From Heterocephalus glaber (lineage: Eukaryota; Chordata; Mammalia; Rodentia; Bathyergidae), in contig NW_004624778.1 in assembly GCF_000247695.1 (NCBI RefSeq), positions 13,525,236 to 13,589,235 on the forward strand: 64,000 nucleotides of DNA, read 5' to 3'. The position numbers and the translations under genes are program-made. Under the pieces are notes generated by a model, which saw only the letters and a list, made by a program, of their open reading frames with translations, made no database searches and was not told the DNA's origin. Below are positions 1 through 11,060 of the stretch, piece after piece. Within the stretch, counting starts at the first letter, position 1. Every line of letters starts with the position of its first letter.

Positions 1-296
1 GCTTTGCCAAGTGATATGATGAGTCTAAAAGTACTAAAACAACCACTCGGAAGAGCAGCTGGGCATATCTACTAAAACTGAGCATGCATGCATCTAACAA
101 TTCACCAATTTTAATTCTAGATCTTACCTAGACAAATCCTCACACAAGTGTACAAGTGAGCATGCACAAGAATGTTCAATACAGACCATATTTAACAATA
201 AAAATTAAAAACTAACTGTCCACTAGTAGGGGGAATAGATAAATAAAATGCAGTCTACACAATGGGATATACAGCTGTTAAAAGTAAAGTACAGGA

Positions 297-378
297 GCCG
301 GGGATTTAGCTCAGTGGTTTCGCTGCCTGCCTCGCAAGCAGAAGGTCGCGAGTTCAATCGCCGGTACCTAAAAAAAAG
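297..378 (+). repeat. ID-type tRNA-derived SINE
   Basis: The body has an A-box-like TAGCTCAGTGG and a B-box-like GTTCAATCG, ends in GGTACC and has a short A tail. Flanks share GTAAAGTA, a likely target-site duplication. Two B-box and flank changes suggest it is not among the youngest copies. It is a retrotransposed tRNA relative, not a working tRNA gene. Confidence 0.85.
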
Positions 379-1899
379 GTAAAGTAGAGCATATCTCGTG
401 GTTAAATAAAAAAATGTTAATGAAAAGCAGCAGCAAAAATGGTTGACAGACCACAACACTAATTTATACAGCATAACAGCACAACCTTCTTTGTGGCTTA
501 TCCGTACAGAAATACATGGTAAAGCAAAAACAGACCAGAATAATCTCAGTGTGATCAGATTGTACAGTAAAGAGGTACACATCAAGCAGTATGAAAACAG
601 AGAAAGGAGCAATTAGTCACACTCCACAGACTAGGAAAGGCTTTAAGATGTGAAAATTGAAGTGAATCAAAGTACATAATTACACTGCAAGGAAAGAATA
701 AAGATTTTACTTATGAATATAACACAGACAAAGTGACAGGAAGGGGTTAGCATGTGCTGGTGCATGGGATATCACAAGAGATGAAATGCGGAAGGTGTGT
801 AGTGGGTGGATTATTATACAAACAGGTTAACAGCAGCTGGCTTTCTGACGTATCTTTAAAAGCAAACAAAAACCCTGAAAATTACCTCTGCTCTTGGTTT
901 CTATCATTTTCATCTTACTGTACTCCTGCCCCCTTTCCTCCCAGCAGGGGAAGTTTTTATGGTTCTGGAAGCCTGCAGACTTCTATTACCCCAAGAAGTC
1001 ACGTGACCTTCTGGTCTGGACTTGGGTTCTGTCCCCTCTCCCACAGTCTTTTGATTAGCAATGTTCTTTTAATCAGTGCAGATGTGTGAACAAATCCCTC
1101 CTGGGATGTTGACAAGCTCTTAAATAGAATGGGGTCAGACAGTGGCAGCACCAACAATAAATCATTCTCATCCGCCCCAGCCAATCCCAGTCCATCCTCT
1201 CAAGTTGCCTTAATTCCAACAGCTGCCACTTAGTGCAGCCTGCTGGGAATTCTGCCTCCTAAGACTGCCTCAGCTCTTGGTCTCCCCAGGAGGCATCTGC
1301 AGTTGCTAGGCTGCTTCGGAAGCAAGGAGATGATGACACAGGCATAAGTGCTTGCTTCATGGGGAGGTGTCACCCTGACCCATGACAAGGGCAGAGTAAC
1401 CAGTAATCAGCTGTCCCTGATTAAGACATGCCTCTGTTTGTTACAACCCTCTGAGGAACCACAAGCTGACTGGCCTTCCTGATTCAGGAAGTGTTTTCAG
1501 ACTTTGGCAGTGCAAAAGTCTCACATCTTCTCTTCATGCTCACATCAAAGCCTTCTCTTAGAGATAATACTTAACAGCTCAAGGAATAGTCCCTGCAATG
1601 ACAAAATTCTACATTTCACAGAATGCACCCTTAGACTTACCCACAGTTCCCAAAGTACCAATCTGTACAAGGCAGATAACTAATGCCTTTATTTACACAA
1701 TCATGTAAATTAGACTGGTTCATATATATATATATACCATGTTTGTTTTGGGATATGCATGTTGCTCTCCCATTTCTCTCACACCAAAGCCCCCTGCTTC
1801 CAGGGCAGAGGGGCTACCAGCCTACTCAGGCCATAACGGATACTGCAAACACTAGATAATTTTTAATCACTGTAATTTAAAAAGTATTCTCAAAGCAGG

Positions 1900-2380
1900 G
1901 ACTCAAGCAAAAATCTGCATACCAGTATCCAAAGCAGCACTATTTATGATATCCAAAAGGTGGAAACAACCCAAATGTCCATCAAGAGAGGAAAGGGTAT
2001 GTCCATGCAATGAAATATTATCCAGCCATGAAAAAAACCAGAATACTGATACATGGTGAAACATGGATGAACCTTGAAACATGAGGCTTTGTTAAATAAG
2101 CGAGACACAAAATGCCTCACATGATTCCACTTGTATGAAGGTCCTAGATCAGTTAAATTTAAAGACAGGAAATTGAAAATGGGTTACTGGGAATGAGAGA
2201 AAGGAAAATGGAGATGCTGTTAAATGGAAACAGAGTGCTTGGCTTGATTTAAAAAGCTCTGAGAAAAGATGGTGGCAAAGGCTGTACAAACACTGTGAAT
2301 GTATTTAATGCCACTGGATTGAAGACTTGGAATGGTAAATTTCTTGTATGTGTATTTTACTCTAATAAAAAAGTGTTTTT
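1900..2380 (+). mobile_element. Old L1 3' end (L1M-like)
   Basis: The sequence follows the well-known tail of older mammalian L1 elements: remnants of the last ORF2 codons (a stretch about wives of 'compared by hand' pattern AGCACTATTTATGATA, CCAAATGTCCATCAA), then the 3' untranslated region with AATGCCACTGGATTG and a terminal AATAAAAAAG. It is sense to the plus strand, heavily diverged and non-coding. Confidence 0.8.
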
Positions 2381-2975
2381 AAAACATCCCCTTGTTTCTT
2401 ATTTGGTAATATGGGGCTCTGCCTTCACTGAATTCTCAGTATCATTAATAATTTCTTCATTCAGTCACCAGACACCAAGGATTTCTTCTACTCTCTTTTG
2501 CCCAGAATAACCACTTGTTCTATTTCTAAAAGAAGTACCCTAGGTCTCTGAAATCTCACAGCTTAAAAGATGAGCAGAATTTTGAAATTCAAGGGCAGAA
2601 AAGAAAGCCTGCTTTCATCCTCACTTGAGGTAAAACACAATGTTTACTGCAGAGTACTGTTTCAGCTGGCTTGGTACAGGCACACAGATGACCCTATGAA
2701 GGCTAAGGCCACAGTCCACAAATGCCTTCTGAATTGGAGCCATGGCCTAGGCCCAACCTTGGGGCTTAGAATAAACACCAAGTAATCAGGCTACCAACTA
2801 AAGTTGGACTATAGAGGGTTAAATTACAGGAAAGCCACTTATTAATCCATGTTTATAGCCAATAAAACAGTTCATAAAAAGTTTAAGGATATTGGGACAA
2901 GGTATTTGCTATAATATTCAGTGAAAAAGTAGAAGGAAATAAACCAAAATGTTGAATGATTATCAATACGCTATG

Positions 2976-3053
2976 CAGTGATGTCACCTTTTAGAGCTTT
3001 CAATGATCTAAATAGGCCACTGCAGCACACATACCATAAGTTTGCCACTGCTG
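2976..3053 (+). mobile_element. hAT-like MITE, copy 1
   Basis: A 78-bp element begins CAGTGATGTCACC and ends GCCACTGCTG. It aligns over its length with the copy at 14039-14118 read on the opposite strand, sharing the block GAGCTTTCAATGAT and the TTTGCCA region. The flanking 8-mers no longer match. Assignment to hAT rests on copy 3, which has an 8-bp duplication. Confidence 0.6.
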
Positions 3054-3064
3054 CAATAGTATTA

Positions 3065-3263
3065 CAGTGGACCCTCAAGTTATGACCAGCCTGACACACA
3101 AACAACTTAGGTTAATTAGGTTAATGGAAGATTCATCTGCCTATTGTTATCAATAGCGTGTACCCAGGTAAACATCCAGATATCATCTGTATTGACTTAC
3201 TACCAACTTGAGTTACAACCACCCCTTGGGAATTCACAGAGTTCATAAGTCAAGGGTCCACTG
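3065..3263. mobile_element. Pogo/Tigger-like DNA transposon remnant
   Basis: The 199-bp segment is bounded by inverted termini: CAGTGGACCCTCAAGTTATG on the left, and on the right a sequence whose complement begins CAGTGGACCCTTGACTTATG. The left end is preceded by TA, the target of the pogo/Tc1 group; the right TA has been lost. It is too short to encode a transposase, so it is a non-autonomous copy. The exact family name is not certain. Confidence 0.65.
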
Positions 3264-3354
3264 TCCAGGGAATTCTTTCCTTTCATTCTTTCATATTTTT
3301 CAGTGATCACCTCATATCTTTTTAATAGTTTAATTGTTCTGCAAGGAAGTACCC

Positions 3355-3515
3355 AGACCAGCAGCATCTGTTTCACCTAGGAACTTAATAGACTCGTAAA
3401 TTATTGGGTCCTTTCCCAGACCTTGTGACTCCAACTCTGGATAGGGGGTCCAGAAGATAAGCTTTAACAAGCCTCTAGGCAATTCTTATATATATCTTAC
3501 TATTTGAGAACCACT
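3355..3515. mobile_element. MER5A-like hAT element
   Basis: Recognised from the sequence of the widespread MER5A family: ACCAGCAGCATCTG near the left end, an internal TGACTCCAACTCTGGATAGG, TTTAACAAGCCTCTAGGCAA, and the right terminus TTTGAGAACCACTGG. It is an ancient non-autonomous DNA transposon shared by placental mammals. Confidence 0.75.
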
Positions 3516-4270
3516 GGAATAAACATGAGTTTTTCTTTTTATGTTCAATAAAAATGCCTTCAACTATATTGGGCACTTCCCAATTCATATAACAATACTA
3601 AAACTTGCTTTTGTTGAATTATTAAAGAATAGGTAGTATCCTATTAGTCAGCAGAGAAAAGCTTTTCGGATAATATAACTCTGAAGATAGGAGATTCTGC
3701 CTGAATAACCAATAAACTCCTGTGAGCTGAGACCCAGAATTACTCCTGCACTTGGTAAAGGAAGAGGGAGACAGAAGGGGTTGGGGACAGTCTAGGTAAC
3801 TTCTGGCTCTAAAATAACTCACCATGGTGAGATGATGGTGCTCAGAACTCTTAGGTAAACCAGATGTGATCCTGGCAGTTTGAGGTCTCAAACGGACTTT
3901 TTTCTGAATAAAACAAAAGGGGCTGCCTAGGGCTGGGAAAAGGGCCCACCCCTAACCAGACTGTAACCCAGGCAATAATGAAGAGACTTAGCTTCAAAGG
4001 TGGCCCAGCAGCTGTGAGGCCATTTAGTTCTGCTCTACCAGAATTACGTTTTTATATAGGAAAGAGAAAAAAAATCTTCCTGACCCTAAAACATGGTTAT
4101 TTATAGCAAAATCTAACCTTTAGGAAACTTCTCTAGCTCTATACTTATATCATCTCCTCTGTATCTATCCAGCCCAGGGCCCTCTCCTAAATTCCTGGCT
4201 GATTCAGGCAGGGGCAAAGACATAGAGAGGAACATGAGCAGGTCAGGATACCCTCACATCTGAAGGTTCA

Positions 4271-4582
<312 letters not shown>

Positions 4583-5705
4583 TCAGTCGCTGGCCATGGA
4601 AAAGATCTGTTACCTTTCAGAGACTCTTTCTGACAAGGAGTTGAATCTGATGAGAAGCACCTCTCCTATTCAGGGGGATAAATGTAGACAACAGTGTGAA
4701 CATAGTCTGCCCTCTTTTGTTGGCCTGCACAGAATCTGAATGTGGGAGGAAGAAAGCAATTCTAAGCAGGGCTTACAGATGGTACCTGCCCTGCATTATC
4801 ACCCACAGGAAGGGAACTGTAGACAGCAGATCAATCTCTCGAGTTCCCACTGAGTGCAGTTCCCGACATCACTCCCTTACATACATATACACTATCCGGT
4901 ACATGATTTTTCCTTAATTTCTCTAACATGCCCATGCTGTGCCACTGTAGAAACCAACATTTCTCTAAGAACAAGGATCTTTTCTTCTCTTGCACTGAGC
5001 CTCGCATGTCACAGACACATATTTGAACATTTCTGTTCACAAAGATATATCACAAAGGGCATGCTATTAGCCATCAGGCTGATCTCAAGTTTTCCAGAAA
5101 AATGGGTAAAACAGCTATCAATTTGGAGTTAGAGGGATTTGAGTCGGACTAAATGGAAGGCAGAAAGAAGATAGCCTATATCAGTTAAAAAATATGTATA
5201 TTTTTTCTTTTAAAATAGAGAGTAGGAACAGACAAGTAATGGAAAGAGCACCCCATCATGGATGGACGTTAAAAGCAGAGGGATGTAAAAAACATTTAAG
5301 AAATAAATTATTTGTGAGGGCTGGACCAAACCACTCCCCCTTCCATTCACAAACCTTCCACCCATGAGGGTAAGTACTTAGCTTTGAATGCCTAGTGCCA
5401 GGAACCATGGCTGGCACAAAGTTTATGGTGAATATATACTATTGGACTAGTGGTAAGTTAGGGCTCAACTAGGGTTCTTTTACAAAAGAAGGCAGGTTTA
5501 GAACTTAGGACTCCTGGTACCATCCCAGGGCTCCTCAGCCCAGCTCCTGTGGCTTCCTAAGCAGAGTAGGCTATAGAGAACCATGGGAGGCCTGCCCTAC
5601 CTTGCAAGTTAACAAACGTCAGCTGAGGCTTATTGACAAAAATGAATGATTATCAGCCTCTTTTCTGAACTGGGCCAATAGCCAAAAAGCTGAAAATGTG
5701 GAGTG

Positions 5706-5733
5706 ATGATAGAGGAAATCTTTCCTCTATCAT
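5706..5733. repeat. Near-perfect hairpin palindrome
   Basis: Arms of 13 bases (ATGATAGAGGAAA and its exact complement) are separated by only two bases, TC. The next outward base pair does not match. No promoter, terminator or transposon end is associated. It probably arose by a local template switch during replication; a function is not indicated. Confidence 0.7.
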
Positions 5734-7139
5734 GAGGAAAGTCCACTGAGATGGACTAGACCAAAAACTATCTGATTGGAGGTGGGAGCACCAGGGGAAG
5801 AGTAACAGGTAGGAACCTGGCTGAAGAAGTCTCATCTGTGAGCCACTCTTCAAGGTCAGCAAGAGGTGGGTTGTCTCAGCTCACACAAATTGTGAGCAAT
5901 GGGGGAAAACTGAATGGCTTTAGGTAGCTAGCAGACACTGCTGAGAAGACAAAGCTGAAAAAAAATACATATTTCAGATTGACTATCCAACCAACTCCTT
6001 GGAAACTTATGTAGACTCCTACCTAGTATTTGGGGACAGAAGTATAAGCACTTTCTGAGCACCTTTTAGTTCTGAGATACCATTGTTGTCATCAGAGCAT
6101 TTGTTTCTCCTCACCTGCTTCTGTGACATATTTACACAGAAAGGTGTCCTGTAAACAAGCCTATGAGTGCTGATATTTCCCACTCTCATTTTTAATCTTA
6201 ATTTTGATATCACATCTATTGGATGCAAGAGACGATAGGTGTAACTTCTGCTCTCGATACCTTCAAGTACTTAGAGAACTGCTCAGAAGCATAGCTATCA
6301 CAGATGAATAAGAGTATAGTAGGCTAGACTTTACACTTCTGAAACAGATAAGTTTGATGGCATCTTAAAACTTCCCTGTGCATCTTCAATAAGGAAAACT
6401 GGACTGTGGCTGCCACATACAAATGTTTGTGGAGTTTCACTTGGTCTGTGGGTCTGACCTAAAATAAATGGATGAATTTTGTATATGATTAAGACTTACT
6501 CCTCAGGAAAGAGCCATTTAGAGTGGAGAGGCACATAGTTCCCTGAATACTTAACAAGGATCCCTGGGAAGTAACATAAAGACATCAGGAGAACACAAAA
6601 CAGACTTGGGTAGGGGAGGTGCTGCCAGGCTCCTTTGGCAAACAGCATACCCAGAAGATTGGACTACCAGGAAACCAAAGTAACATATTACACTTTGTGA
6701 AGACAAATAAGGCACAAACCAGTGACCCCTGTCATTTTTTACTTAGTGTGTCAAGTTTGAATTGTGCTGAACATCACTGGGGAATGAAAAGTCATGTACT
6801 ACTCAGAGAAGAGAAAGACTCACATAAGAGGTAGAAAAGTTTGAAGAGCCAATAGGCTATTCTAAAGACAAGTGGACTGGAAGTAAAAAAAAAAAAAAAA
6901 GTGCTAGTGTATGTGACAAGAAGTGTCAAGAATTCAAAAGGACAAGGAATCAAAGTAGTGAAACAAAAACAAGATGAACCAAATACTTGGCCAAAATATT
7001 ATCAGGAGTTTTAAATGATTCCCAAGTTTTAAAATCTTTGCATTTGAGTCTTTTTGGAAAAACAAGTATAGGAAATAGCCATAAGTACTAGCCCCTAATT
7101 TAACTGATATTGACATGACACAGGTAAGGCTAAAGTTAG

Positions 7140-7216
7140 ATAAATTATACCTTAAAGAGCTTTCAATGATGCAAACAGCCCAGTGTGGCACACGTGCCAT
7201 AGGTTTGCCACCACTG
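7140..7216 (+). mobile_element. hAT-like MITE, copy 2 (one end decayed)
   Basis: The right end, TTTGCCACCACTG, and the internal GAGCTTTCAATGATG match copies 1 and 3 in the same layout. The left terminus, expected to begin CAGTGATG, is not recognisable, so this copy is truncated or highly diverged there. It belongs with the elements at 2976 and 14039. Confidence 0.55.
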
Positions 7217-7739
7217 CCTTAGACCAACAAGTACCTTTGAAAGTGTCCCTAATTTAGACTGATATAAAAACGTTTGGGAAAACTGACGATTTTTATTTAG
7301 CCTGATTGTACTCTATCTAGCTCTACTGAACTTCTTATGCACAGACTACCCAATCACATCTCTGGACTAGTGCAAGACTAAGTGCACATTAGTGTGTAAC
7401 AGCCCTTAAGGGATAAGGTACGACAGCACTCTCAGTCTCTTTCTATATATGATAGCTTCTTTTCCAGCTCATTAGAGAAGTGGAATCCAAAATATGGGCA
7501 CAGAACCTTGGCTGCCCCACTGATTAGCTACCTTACTTTGGAAAAGGTAGTTAACTTATGTGACCTTCAGATTATCTCAGTGTAGCCTCTTAGGACTTTG
7601 ATCCCTGAAGCCCAAGCTCTTCTAAGTAGTCATCTTGATTTAGGTTCCAGGATCTCTAATTTATCCTAACATGCCTGCCAGATTAAATTTCTAAAGCCCA
7701 GCTCTAATTAAATTTTTGTACTGCAAACATGTGCAAAAA

Positions 7740-7905
7740 AGAAAAAAGAAGGGGATTGAGATGGGTAGAGGGGGAAGGAAGGGAAGAGAAAGGAGATGAA
7801 GAAAAGAATTAAGGTGTGTCATGTACATGTGCCAACTTCCCAAAAGGAATGTAAACATTATGGACTACACACATGTACTAATAAAAAAATGTTAAAAAAT
7901 TAAAC
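7740..7905 (+). mobile_element. L1 3' untranslated tail
   Basis: A purine-rich segment is followed by GTGTCATGTACATGTGCCAA, GGAATGTAAACATTATG and ACATGTACTAATAAAAAAA. This is the same terminal sequence as in the L1 tails at 14270, 35735 and 53590, so it is a very short, 5'-truncated insertion in the plus orientation. Confidence 0.75.
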
Positions 7906-8084
7906 GACTCATTGCTTATCAAATCAAGCCCAAAATTCCTAGCTCAGCATTTGAATCCTTCTATAATGCATAAATAATCATTTCTTAGCCTTTTGCATAA
8001 GATCAAGTGTAGTATCTTTTATTAGTTTAATGCATCATGCTAAAGCCCTTAACAGGTACTAGGCAAACTGAAAAAAAAATTTTT

Positions 8085-8160
8085 TGATCTGCCTTGAGTC
8101 CTGGTTCTGCCACTGACAGACTTTGTAAGTCACTTAACCACATCATAGAGAAAATTTTGG
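8085..8160 (+). repeat. MIR fragment
   Basis: The stretch TGGTTCTGCCACTGACAGAC followed by TTTGTAAGTCACTTAACC corresponds to the MIR core (GGCTCTGCCACTTACTAGCT ... AAGTTACTTAACC). MIR is an ancient tRNA-derived SINE common to all mammals. Confidence 0.6.
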
Positions 8161-9629
8161 CTCTTATATGTTTGCTGCAAGATTACATGAGAAGACCTCT
8201 GTGCTTCTTATAAGATGACAGTTTATAGTTCTGCCACACTGGCCTAGTCTCTGAATATTGCACTTTCCTATCATCACTGCCTATGACATTCCCACTACAT
8301 GAAATGACCTTCACTATATAACTTCCTACTGAATTCCTACCTGCGTCCAGTGCCAGAAGAGTCTGTCTTGACTCCCTACCATAGGCATCGCAGAAGGTAA
8401 TAATTTCTCCATCTCCTAAAGTCTCATATTGCTTGCTTTGTAACACTTTAAAAACACTGTCACATTTCAATTTATATTGATGTCAGTCCCTGCATGGTTG
8501 TTTTACTTGCTGTATTACTTTGGGTTGCTTCTTTTTTTCTGGCCTTTAATCTTTTCATCTCTAAAGCAGAGAGCTATGAGTTGGACTTCCCAAGTGATCT
8601 TGTCTTCTCTGGCATTCCATAATTCCATGACTAAAATCCTAATAGGAAATATGAATAGGGAAAAGGTCTTAGTTCCAAATTTCAGGTATTTGGGGTTGGT
8701 TGTGAGGGACATTTTATAAGCATGGAAACCTACCCAATGTCCTTCAAAAGTATAGACAATGTGTAGCTCCATCCATTCAGTCCAATTATAAAGATGATTT
8801 AGCTGGCAACTTGGGTCAATCTGTTTTTCAATAAATCCCTTTCTCTTGAGCCCAATGAAATTCCCTTCAGAGAAAGAAAGCTATGGCCAAGAAATTTAGT
8901 GCCTGGCTGTTATTCAGGTTCAGCTGTCTTCAGTAAGTTATGCACTACTGTAAACAGGAAATGCCCTTAAAGGGCTGTGCCTCAGACAAGAGCACAGGAT
9001 TCCCAGGTTAGAAACCCAGCCACTCTGCAGCTTCCAGGCAAAACACCTAATGGAGTACATGAGCACACACACAAAACTACTCCCCAGTTCACACTGGACC
9101 TCTTTTTAGAAACTGAGTAGTGAGATCTAATCATTCTAAATCACTCTATTTCTCCTGCAAAAGTTTTGAACCAAACCACTGCAGCACTTTAAGCTCACAA
9201 GCAAGATCAAGCTAATCTCCCCACTTCTGGATGGGGCCACAGGGAAAGCAAAATAATACAGGTAGCCATCAAATAACTGAGATTGCTCTACACAGAGGAG
9301 GATGCCACCGATCAGCCAGGGAGTCATTGAGGAGCTCTGCTCTAAGAAACCCTGCTGAAGTATTATCTTGTTTGGGCTTCATGCAAGCAGTAAATTGCCA
9401 CCTGTGGTTTTTGAATCAGCAACATATACACAGAAGTCAAAGGGCAACTGTTCAAGTTATTTCAGGGTGGCAAGAAAAGCTCCAGGAATGCTCCAGAGGT
9501 TTGGCTTCCCAGCAACTAACTTGGTTGTGACTAGTGAGACTAGGTATCCCTCTCCCACAGGTTTGGGTACCTTCCCCATGTCATTCCCCATGTTCTCACA
9601 GCCACAATCAGTTCACAAGCTAGTCACTT

Positions 9630-10180
9630 AGCTGGGAGTTCCCTGCGGGCAGGCACTGTGCTCTAACCTTAAATCCCCAGGGCTCCTGACACCAAAACCT
9701 ATTCTTCCACTTCTTATCCCAGTTGAATCTCCATGTAAGTGGTTCTAGTCTTTTTTTATTGCTCCAGTCAGAAACCTAGGCATTGTTACTATCTCCCCCA
9801 GCCCTACTTAATACAACCTATTCAATTTATCTCCAAAATACAGTGCACTTTCTTCTCTACACCTTTCAATATAAGCCCTCACCATCTCTGATACATATTA
9901 CAATAGCAGCTCTCCAGCCTTAACTCTTTCTTCCTTTTATATAGCCTTCTCATGTGACTTCCTGAAAACAAGGCTTGGACCTACCTTCCCCCTGTTTTAC
10001 TACTTCCAAAGGCATCTAAGTAAGAGCCATGTTCCATGTGTTCAAGGCCTAGGGGGCCTAGAACCTCTTCCCAGCATCACTGCCTGCTGCTCTTCTCTTT
10101 GACTATATCTAGGCCAAACAGAACTTTATTGTCTCCTATTTTGCAGTGGCCTGAAGTTATTCCAGTTCAAACTGATTTCC
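9630..10180 (-). repeat. L2-like ancient LINE remnant
   Basis: On the plus strand the region reads like the complement of the L2 3' end: CCCTGCGGGCAGGCACTGTG, then CCCCAGGGCTCCTGACACCA, and further on the CAGCTCTCCAGCC and CCAAAGGCATCT blocks. It is very diverged, and the exact limits are uncertain. Confidence 0.45.
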
Positions 10181-10200
10181 TCTTCTTTGATCTCACAACT

Positions 10201-10290
10201 GTTTTTTTTTTCTGGTACTGGGGGATTGAACTCAGGACCTTGAGCTTTCAAGAGGCAGGCGCAGTGCCACTGAGCTATATTCCCAGCCCC
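10201..10290 (-). repeat. ID-type SINE with target duplication
   Basis: The element is inserted antisense to plus: a T run, then CTGGTACTGGGGGATTGAAC and a 5' end at GCCCC. It is flanked by the perfect 11-base duplication ATCTCACAACT at 10190-10200 and 10291-10301, as expected from L1-mediated retroposition. Confidence 0.9.
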
Positions 10291-10547
10291 ATCTCACAAC
10301 TCCTAATGCCTGGTACTCAATCATATTCTGTCTTATGGCAGCTTAGGTATAATTGCCTTTTAATGTAGTTAACCAGCTATTTGCATTGTACTCCAATGTT
10401 TTTACCAAAGTCTCAGCCATATACCCTCTGCTTAAAATGCATAAAATTATTGGGTGGCAGTCTTTCCATTTTAAAGAGAAAACAAGTTTGAAGAGACCAT
10501 GTAATGTGCCCAAAATTTGTTGGCTAGTGAGACACCCAGCCCACACT

Positions 10548-10688
10548 TTTTCTTTCTTTTTTTTCAGACAGGGTCTCACAATGTAGTTCAGGCTGGTCTT
10601 GAAATCACTATGTAGCCCAGGCTGGCCTTGAAGTCACGACACATCTCCTGGGTGCTGGGATATACAGGTGCACTATCACATCTGAGAG
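10548..10688 (-). repeat. B1 SINE (7SL-derived)
   Basis: The plus strand begins with a T-rich tail and then AGACAGGGTCTCACAATGTA, TAGCCCAGGCTGGCC and GGGTGCTGGGATATACAGGT, the complement of a rodent B1. The 141-bp body is bounded by CCCAGCCCACACT (10535-10547) and CCCAGCCCAAACT (10689-10701), a target-site duplication with one difference. Confidence 0.9.
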
Positions 10689-10849
10689 CCCAGCCCAAAC
10701 TTGATCACAGAATCAAATCTCTTTGTACAGCTTTCCATGAGGTTATGGCGCAACTTCTCTGAATCATTACCACATCCCTTCTTGCACAATACAGCAGCCA
10801 TGTACAAATCCTCCATAACAAATCTAGCCTCAGTACAAGATTAAGTATG

Positions 10850-11060
10850 AATCAGGGATCCTCAACACTGATTGGCTTGACAATATCTCCTCAGCTGAAG
10901 CATCACTTCCTCAGAAGTCCTCCCCAATCACCCTCTCTTCTTGGCATTTACTATACAATTTACTAATATTTTACGCATTTACCTCATGTTCCTCTTCCCT
11001 GGTCTCCCCCACCAGAACATATGTCCCATAATAGCCAATCTCGGACAAGGATTTGGATGG
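10850..11060 (-). repeat. L2-like remnant
   Basis: The order of blocks, CACTTCCTCAGAAGTCCTCC, CACCCTCTCTTCTTGGC and TCCCCCACCAGAACATATG, resembles the complement of the L2 3' region. No coding capacity remains. Confidence 0.5.

Noticed and set aside
300..370. tRNA-like A and B boxes (here and in the other ID copies)
   Set aside because: They belong to SINEs with A tails and target duplications and do not fold as complete tRNAs.
223..612. 129-codon minus-strand frame
   Set aside because: It reads through an ID-type SINE and low-complexity hydrophobic sequence; no gene support.
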